From Hexactinellida sp. DTS-2022 (taxonomy: Eukaryota > Porifera > Hexactinellida), in the NCBI GenBank assembly GCA_028753945.1, contig JAPNXP010000017.1:1364001-1428000 (forward strand): a stretch of 64,000 bases of DNA, written 5' to 3'. This document shows positions 1 through 8,000 of this stretch, in pieces; positions within the stretch are counted from its first letter, which is position 1, and every line of letters begins with the position of its first letter. The position numbers and the translations under genes were made by a program. The notes under the pieces are model-generated. The model saw nothing but the letters and a program-made list of their open reading frames with translations. It did no database searches and had not been told where the DNA came from.

Positions 1-65
1 GTTAGAATAATAAAATTAAAATATCTATAAATAGAATATGAATTACTAATTTACTAGCAACTGAC

Positions 66-373
66 CACTGAGATCGGAAGGTACCAAGAACTTCTTCTTG
101 TCAATATCTGGAATGGAAGACTTGGGGACCTTCTCTACAATTACCTACAAACAAGAGCATACTGATAAGGCGAATCCTTGCATACTTTCTAATAAACGTA
201 GATTGCTAAGATAACTCACAGGAATTCTGTCGTTATACTTCATCAGAATTTTTGCGGACTCCTTGCATCTAGCTTCTATAAAGAAAATATTATAATACAC
301 GGAACAACGAATTATATAATACAAGCTACTAACCGAATGTATATGTCTCTTTGAATTCCCATTTCATAGTCAT
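66..373 (-). CDS. ATG8/GABARAP-family ubiquitin-like autophagy protein, 5' exons (partial)
   Basis: Three small minus-strand exons join in phase: 334-373, 220-275 and 66-144. The start is either ATG 371-373 or the in-frame ATG 365-367. The encoded N-terminus reads [18 protein letters not shown], then [12 protein letters not shown], then [13 protein letters not shown], which is the hallmark start of ATG8 proteins (GABARAP: FEKRR.., YPDRVPVIVEK, DLDKKKYLVPSDL). ATG8 proteins are conjugated to phosphatidylethanolamine on autophagosome membranes and bind LIR-containing cargo receptors. The hydrophobic-pocket residues of the IPVIVEK strand and the KKKFLVPSD strand are present. The third exon ends at a non-ideal donor (GTCAGT at 60-65). 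The C-terminal half with the conjugation glycine must lie left of the window. If the donor is not used, the frame stops after a few codons, so truncation is possible. The family call is firm; GABARAP versus LC3 is not settled. Confidence 0.85.
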
Positions 374-1295
374 TTTGGATGTATTGACAATAAGTTAGTT
401 AGTATGATCTGAAATATAAACTGAAGTCTGTGTAAGATTGAAAACAGTATATGTATTTACTGTGAGGTTAGCTAAGCCTATAGAATAAATGGTTGGTATT
501 AGGTAACCTTTTATATTGCTTGGAAATGTGACGCTAGGCTAAATATAGGTTGCATAGCCATTGGTTTATATAATTATAAAAAATATTTACGTAAAGAATA
601 TCATTTGTCATTAGAAAAAGCATATTATTAATGTAATTATGTAATATCAAAAAATTGTTGCCGATAATAGAGTAATGTAACTTGTGATTTATCGTTCGAA
701 ATGATTGAACGAATATTCGTTTGGAATAATATTATAATGAAATGGATATTCGTTGAATATTTTAGGGCAACAACATGTCTTTAATTTTATTGCTTAGTCA
801 TCAAAACGAACGAATATTAGAATATTCGTTCGTTACATTTCGAATATTCGTTGCAGCCCTAATTTCAAATTCTACAGCTACGCCACTGCAGATTTTACAT
901 GTTTAATTTGTGTCCAGATTGCACAGTTTCTAAATTTTATCTGAGATTTGACTACTAAATTGTAGACAAGTGACAAGTGCAATTTGTAATAATTGGAATA
1001 GATCGCACTTGTACTGCAGGCTGCATAGCAATTTATTAAATAACAAAAAGCCTCACATCCCAAGCCTCCAATTAGGGTTTATAAACAATTCTAGCTCATT
1101 CTTAACCAAAATAAGCTCTGATTCCTGTAAAGAATAAGAATATAGAAAGGGAAGTAATAAGATTTCATTAATTAACTCAAAGAAGAGATAAAAAGTGATG
1201 TATTTAAATACAAGCATATACAGTTAGTATATAAATATATACAGAGTTATGAGGAATATAAGAATTTGAAGAGACGCTATACCAGTATACCTACA
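374..1295. other. Intergenic spacer between the ATG8-like gene and PI4KB
   Basis: AT-rich sequence between the start of the ATG8-like gene and the stop of PI4KB, so it holds the promoter of the first and the 3' end of the second. It contains a CGAATATTCG-type repeat element around 688-861, annotated separately. I see no coding sequence elsewhere in it. Confidence 0.6.
688..861. mobile_element. CGAATATTCG-type non-autonomous element (hAT-like MITE)
   Basis: Dense CGAATATTCG/CGAACGAATATT motifs lie in opposite orientations at both ends, and the right end finishes in TTGCAGCCCTAA. The same motif set and a CAGCCCTA/TAGGGCTG end occur at 48416-48769, and a shorter relative is at 40600-40790. The left boundary here is unclear. 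Confidence 0.5.
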
Positions 1296-4272
1296 TTACA
1301 AAATCCCACTGGTGTAGTACTGATAGCTGTCGTATAACTTGGTAGTCCAAGAAGTGATAGACCTGTCTACCATGCTCTCTACGAGGTACGTAAGGTTGTC
1401 CTCTGTCACGCCCATGTGGAACCTGTCCCTTAAGCACCGAACCGTAGCGGACCCGCCGGAGAAACAGGGCAGCTGACATCCGGTCTGCAGAATCTCTATC
1501 AGCAGCACGATTCCCTCCATGTGTTTGCGCGCGGCCAGGAACCCCTTCAGCATCAGCTGTTTAAAGTACGCGAAACTCTCCCCACTGGCGCCCCCCATCA
1601 CCTCCACGTACTCGCTGTTCAGCTTGAAGGGGGACCGCTCGAACCCCAGGTTGCTGCCCGGGCTTATCGACAGCATGAATCCGAAGTCTATGTGGATGAG
1701 GTGTCCCGAGGAGTCGAGGAGGATGTTCCCGTTGTGTCTGTCCTTCAGCTGCACGAAGTACGAGAAGAGACAGTAGCCCGCGCAGCTCCTGGCGAACTCC
1801 CTCTGCGCCTGGAGGAACAGCGGCGACTGCTCGGGCCCGAACTGGTCCTGGAAGTAGTCCCGCAGGCTGCCGGAGGTCTGCGACTTTATCTGGTGCAGCG
1901 AGAGTGCGTCCTGTATCGGCTCTATAAGCCCAGCCGTGTTGGATACCACCACCACCGAGTAGGGGTACACCCAGAGGGGCAGCTCCTCCGCGCGCCACAC
2001 CGCCAGGAACTGCCCCAGCAGCTGCACGGCCAGCAGCTCCTGGCGGAAGTCGTCGTCCGTCTTAACGATAACGCCTACGAGCCTCCAGGCGGGCAGGTGC
2101 GAGTAGGGGGAGCTCCCGCGCACGCGCGCCTCCTTCTGCTGCAGCCGCTCGCGCATGGTGACGGCCGAGCGGTCCGAGCACTGCGCGGAGAAGGGCGTCT
2201 TCGCCGCGGAGGACTCCTTGAAGAGACGCCGGCGGATGTCGGACGGCTGGAAGAATATCTCCCCCGTGCAGGGGGAGGGGCTGGCCGCGCCGGGGATGGT
2301 CTGGTAGGAGGGGTTGCGACGCATGCTCGCGGGAATCGGGTCTCGGGAGGGCGGGGAGGTAGACAGGTCTGATTTGTGGCTGGGAGAAGATCTGGCAGAG
2401 TTGGAGAAGGGGGAGGGGAGGGGGGAGTAGAAGGTGCTCTCGACCTCTGACACCTCCAGGAAGAGGAGGTAGGGGGCCTTGTTGCGGGAGTTGAGCAGCA
2501 CTGCCTCTCCTCCTGGGATCCGCAGCACCTGTAGCAATAGAAAGGTATTGATAAGGGAGGGAATTAAGTGGCAATGTTATTACTAATACAATTCTCTTAA
2601 AATTAATATAATTACCTAGTAGACTCTAGTCATAATTAAGTCGGTTATTTCGAATACAAGCTTATAACGAAGTCGTATACGTATATTCCTAGGGCCTAAA
2701 CGGGTAAAGTAGATGATTCTACTCCGCTTATATCAAAGTAAACGAATGGTTCCTTGGATTTCGTTATAACGGGAGTTTTTTGGTTATAGCAAATCACCAT
2801 AACAAGTATTAACAACTACAGTAGAACCTCGTTAGAACGAACACGGATAATACGAAATTCCGATTAATACGAACACTATTTTAGTTCCCTTCAAAGACTT
2901 CAATATAAATGATACTGGTTAATACTAAATTCAGATAATGCGAACGCATTTTGACGTCCCTGGTGTTCGTACTACGAGGTTCTACAGTAAATAGGATAAC
3001 GGAACGTCTACTGGCTACAAATTAACTGGATAGGATGTTACCTGGTGAGTCTTGACTCCCTTGAAGTCCAGAGGGACGCAGACCCTGGCCGGGAGGTTGA
3101 GGCTGATCTGCGTGAGTCCCACGTGCAGCTGCTGGGCCCTGGCTTCCTTCCCGCTGACGGAGACCATCCTCTGGGAGAGACCGCAGAGCGAGAAGAGAAA
3201 CGCGTTCTGCGCCGCCAGGTGGTGCGCCTGGCAGGGACACCGGGGCTGGTCGGGCAGGGGACAGTCCCGCGGGTAGAGGCAGCGACAGCCGTTGTCGAAC
3301 GCGAGGCCGAACTTGAGGTCAGCTGACTGACTGCGCTTGTGGTGCGAGGAGTGGTGCGTGGGCGGGAGTCTGAAGTCAAGCGGAGAGGCTCTCCCGCCCA
3401 TCTCGCTGTACTGCTTCACAGATAGCACAGCCTGCGTAGGGACAGGGTAATACAGTTGATAGCAAACAGCATATGTTATGTTATACTAATGCAGTCAGGT
3501 CTGCTTATTGGAATTTTTTTTCGTATTTTCAATATTAACCCAATTTTTAACAACTTGAATAAGGTTGTACAGTAGAATCCGCTTAATCGGGAATAAATGT
3601 CTACTCCCAAGGCGTTCTGATTAAGCGGCTTCCACTGTATTAAGTTGAGTTCGATTAGTATGAACTATATTATCTCTCAATAATAAGTCTCTCTATTTGT
3701 TTACTGTACTACCGCACCTGTTGCTGTGCGTCACTGGCTACGACTCCGTTTGAGCTCCTGTGTATCTGCTCGGAGAGAATGAGGAACATGAAGCGGGTGC
3801 CCCTGGCCTGCAGCTTAGTGGGGATCCACGAGTCCCTTGTGAAAGCGTTGAGCAGCCAGGCTAGCTTCAGCGAGAAGACGATGCTCCGACAGCAGCTGTG
3901 CGAGAAGAAGGCCTCCAGCGGAGCCGACAACTCGTGCACCTGGAGATACAAGTTAACCAGCTGCGGGAGATAGAAGTCCAGCTGTTTGTCTGGGAAGTTG
4001 TAGAGGCGGGAGCAGAGGTAGGTCTGCACGGGGGGGCTCTTGCTGTTGAAGAGATACCCGAGAGCTATAGACATGTCGAAGAAAGCGGATTCGAACAACC
4101 GAAGGAGCCACGAATTCTTGAATTTTTCGTCCTCTGTGTCATCAAAATTGTTGGTGCAGAGAGATGTGTTGACGCGGGAGGAAAGCTTGAGCTCATTAGG
4201 GGTTCCCGAGTCGCTATGGAAAGTGAGGTCTGGAGAACTGACCGACATGCCAATTCGAACAGAGTCCATCAT
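1296..4272 (-). CDS. PI4KB: Phosphatidylinositol 4-kinase beta
   Basis: Three coding exons join in phase 0: 3718-4272, 3042-3431 and 1296-2528, giving 725 aa. The family makes PI4P at the Golgi and trans-Golgi network from phosphatidylinositol and ATP. The first exon holds the lipid-kinase-unique (helical) region, including NSWLLRLFESAFFDMSIALG and DFYLPQLVNLYL. The second has the LPARVCVPLDF segment. The third has the kinase: the VIVKTDDDFRQELL lysine near residue 470, catalytic loop KDRHNGN near 578 and activation-loop DFG near 597, then the FKL, LPCF and ERFHM-type motifs up to a C-terminus YYTSGIL. The acidic and Ser-rich N-terminus is shorter than in vertebrates (about 800 aa). ATG ATG at 4267-4272 is chosen because no acceptor or longer in-frame start was seen upstream. 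Exons 2 and 3 are strikingly GC-rich for this region. Confidence 0.95.
2817..2989. mobile_element. TIR MITE with CAGTAGAACCTCG end (pogo/Tc1-like)
   Basis: Lies in the last PI4KB intron. The left end TA-CAGTAGAACCTCGTTAGA mirrors the right end TACTACGAGGTTCTACAG-TA. The interior has GAACGAACAC and ACGAACAC motifs found in sister copies at 46330-46506, 40056-40222 and 55617-55732. It is about 170 bp and has no coding capacity. Confidence 0.7.
3568..3639. mobile_element. 72-bp TIR MITE with CAGTAGAATCCGCTTAAT end
   Basis: Sits in the first PI4KB intron. The left end TACAGTAGAATCCGCTTAATC is nearly the reverse complement of the right end GATTAAGCGGCTTCCACTGTA, with TA at both borders. It is closely related in its GCTTAAT core to the element at 44338-44443. 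Confidence 0.7.
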
Positions 4273-5028
4273 ATTACGTAAACTATAAATACGTAGTACT
4301 GTACAGAATTCTTAGTTATTTATGAATACCAAATAATTATATAGTTTTTCATAGCATAATTGGATTATATAGTGCATTACAGATAGTGGAATCCCGAAGT
4401 TGTAAATTCCTATAAATGCTCCTCTTAAGGAGTAAAGAACACAATGAATAGCTATTAGAATGAATACTAAAATGGCAATAGGTTATTCGACTTATCTCAT
4501 ATTCTAATAATTATAACAAGGATGACTAAATCCAACATTGTTGGTATAATATGATATCATAAGCAAAATTTTATCCAAATTAATAAATAAACATAACAAA
4601 ACAACAATAATAATAATAATAAAACAATACAATTTCTTTAACAAATGCAGTCTCAACTAGGATGAAATCTGAGCATAACGATTACAATATTATTTACAGT
4701 TGAAAAAAACATATTATTATTTATTCTGAGTAGCAAAACCATTAGTGCATGCAATATTCCGCATAAAATATATCATCTAAATTCTTAAAATGGAGCGTTT
4801 GGGAAGTGATGTAAACATTCTGCTTAGAAACCTACAATAAATAAGCCAAAATATTATATTGTAACAATTGATTGTATACAGTGGACACCGGTTATAAGAA
4901 TATTGTATGTTCTTATAACCAATACTCTTATAATACAAATAAATAGAGCCTTTCCCAGAATATGTTCTTATAACCGGTATCCACAGCATATACTGCTTTT
5001 ACACCCTAACTGAATGAACTCACAAAGT
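4273..5028. other. Intergenic spacer upstream of PI4KB
   Basis: AT-rich, with runs of AATAATAATA around 4590-4625. It carries one TIR element (4877-4987). It should contain the PI4KB promoter and the 3' end of the next minus-strand gene. No open frame of note. Confidence 0.6.
4877..4987. mobile_element. TIR MITE with CAGTGGACACCGGTTATAAG end
   Basis: The left end CAGTGGACACCGGTTATAAG and the reverse complement of the right end, CTGTGGATACCGGTTATAAG, differ at only two positions. Internal TTCTTATAACC repeats make most of the element self-complementary. A sister copy is at 45040-45217. Confidence 0.75.
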
Positions 5029-8000
5029 CTATAGAAAACTGAAATCATAAGATGCCCCCATATCGATGTCTCCCGTGAGGTCCTCCTCCATGCCAGGCAC
5101 CGCCTCCTCCTCCTTTCCGCCCGACTGGTACATCTGTCCCCCGGTGCGCTGTGCGAACTGGAAAGACAAGTCCGGGTCCGAATGTACGACACTAAAGTCG
5201 TAGCTGCAGTCGGGGTTCTCTCCAAACGCACTGTCCACTTCCCAGAAATGAGGCAGCATGTGCCAGAAATCTACAATCTGCTCCTTCCATTCGTTCGTGT
5301 TGGTTCTGCGCTGTTCCAGTCTTTCTGCTAGCTCGCGGTTTATATCGATAATACAGCTACAAAGTAATATGATAAGATAACACAGACATCCGAATAAGAA
5401 CTCCAGAAAAATTATAGAATGGAACAATACTAGGTATATTAGTAATAATTTATTACTATTCTGAACAAATAGTTCATCGGTACGAAATACTTTTCATTTA
5501 GAACACATTGTTTCTATAATTAGGGAATTGCATAAGGAGCGAATAATATTGGGCACGGGTCAAAAATCACATTTGGAAACCGTTCAATTTTTTCAATCAA
5601 CTTGGAACATCCTTTCTTGATTAATACAAGCCAATTTTACATAATGACAAAATTAATTTCTTTTTAATCAATAATTATTACCAAACTATTATATCCGTTA
5701 TTTACAATAATATGCACATTTTGATTTTACTCGTACTCGTGCATAAGACGAGACCTGTTGGCTTGATTAAATTACCAAAGGATCGTAAAATAATTATTAT
5801 CCTATTTTCTGGATCTTTAATACCCTAGGAAGCGATATTACCACTTAGGGAATTAGAGTAATATTATATTAGCTAATATTACTATTTATTAACTGAGTAT
5901 TTGAGGGAAAAATACAGTAGATATAGCAGATTTGGATAACAAAAAAACACAAACATAAATCAGACTTGTATAGAACATCCTAAAAGTTTATTAAATTTCT
6001 AATTTTCTAAAAATCACCTTCATAGAAAGACCCATGATCTACAATCGGGCCAGGCCAACATAGACTACAAACTAAAACATGCAATATGATGCAGCGAGAA
6101 TAAGTAAATATAGTAGGCCCTAAATATATAATTATATAAAGGATTCCCTAGTTATAAGAAGTGAGCAAATTATATCAGTTACATGGCAGAGTTAAAATCA
6201 AAGTTACCAAAAGAGGATCCTAGGAACTACATCGAGGTTGAAACTCTGGACAATCGCAATTGCAAGATATTCGTAAATGATTTCTCGGTGACGACTATCG
6301 CTAAGATTAAAACAGTTCTTGAATGGGAGTTTGATTGCCAGATAGAACACATAAGACTGTTGTTCCATGGATTCAAACTGCAGCAAGATGACAAGACGCT
6401 CTCACTCTGCAACATCCCGATTAATTCTAAGCTACAAATGACACTTGCAATCCCAGGGGGCGGCATGGCCAACACGAGCAAGATCCTTTTCGCAGATATA
6501 ACACGCTATGACAAGAATTCAGATTCTGTGGAAGGAATAAAGAGAAGGCAAATCGTTAGGGTGGGCCCCCGGTACCACGTGGTTATTTCAGGCCTCAACT
6601 TCCTTGGCTACTGCAATAGAAGCGAGTGCCAAGCTCAAGGCAATATCGTGGTTATCCAGATCGGCATACCGCAGCAATGCGTGGACTTCAGCTACCAACT
6701 GGAACAGCTAACTTGTCCCGCTTGCAAATTATCGATTTCTCGAGAGAACTGTATAGGGATGGGACTGCACAAGTGTAAAGCGAATATTGAATTCAAAACA
6801 GAGAGCAGACAGGGGAAGTACACGCTAAAAGCTGGAGACGAGTTTGTTCAGTTCGTATCGACCGAAGAGGGAGACAACATAGAGTATCGTTATATCCGCA
6901 TAACAGTCAAAGCCCTAGAGTATCAACTTTAAATACTTAATTAAATAATATCCTTTTGTATTATTAATTTATATAATTATTTTCAAATTATTTTCAAATT
7001 CCTCCATAATACGATAACGTACCTCTGTAGGGAGCCCACGAGTGCTACGTAATGAGCATTCTGTATGGTCTCTGGGAACAGTTTGATTACTATGTCATCC
7101 TTGTCGTAGAACTGAAATTCCAATAAAGTCGCCCTGACAAATGTCTAAAATATGATAATAATTAACTTTAATGGAGGTTAGTTGTGTAAGGTTGGAAAAT
7201 ATTGGTTTTATACCCCATTAAAAACTGCCTCTAACTGAAGTGTTTAGAGCAAAAGATTTCCCAGAGAGATAATCTCTGACCCCCTAATGGGGGAGGGTTG
7301 CCATAATTTCAGAATCATGTATAACCTCCTGGGGTGAGCATTCGTTCTACTGAATGAATGAGTGGTCTTACCATTGACCAACAAAAGCAATAATAATATT
7401 GATTGCCCCAAAGTCGTGTTGGCAGGTTCAGTTAAAAACAGGTGACTACTTATAAACCAGTTAGGTCTGCTAATGTATTCTGTTATAAAGTGACCTAACC
7501 CGCCTGACACTATTCAATTCCTATTGACCTTCGTTATCAACATAGAAAAACAGTAGCCAGTCAGAGGCGTAGCCAGGGTGCGGCACTTGGGGCACAGGCC
7601 GCACCCTAAATATTTTGTGCCCACAAAAATGCCCATTAGTATAATACTATAGTGCGGAAATGCCGCAACCATAATCTACAAGTGCCGCACCTTCATGCAG
7701 GCCTAGCTACGCCTCTGTAGCCAGTAGGTAAATATAGTAATAATATTGATTCTAATCGAGATTAATAAATTATACCTGAGGAGATTGTATGAATGTCTGT
7801 TCGCAGTGCTGCAGAGTAGTCAGTAGCTGTTCCAGCTCCTTCTTTGTCTTATCTTTGCTCCTCAAATTATCTACATACAATAAGAAGAAACTTAGATAAG
7901 AAAAATAATAAAGCTCGAGTTATAAACCCCCATTGCTGACTCTGATAACAAACGATACAACTGAGCATTTATAATATACATTAAGTGTCGATAAGATCAA

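Noticed and set aside
1521-2372. 283-codon plus-strand open frame
   Set aside because: It is the antisense of the GC-rich PI4KB kinase exon; composition is Arg/Leu/Val-rich, as expected from a shadow frame.
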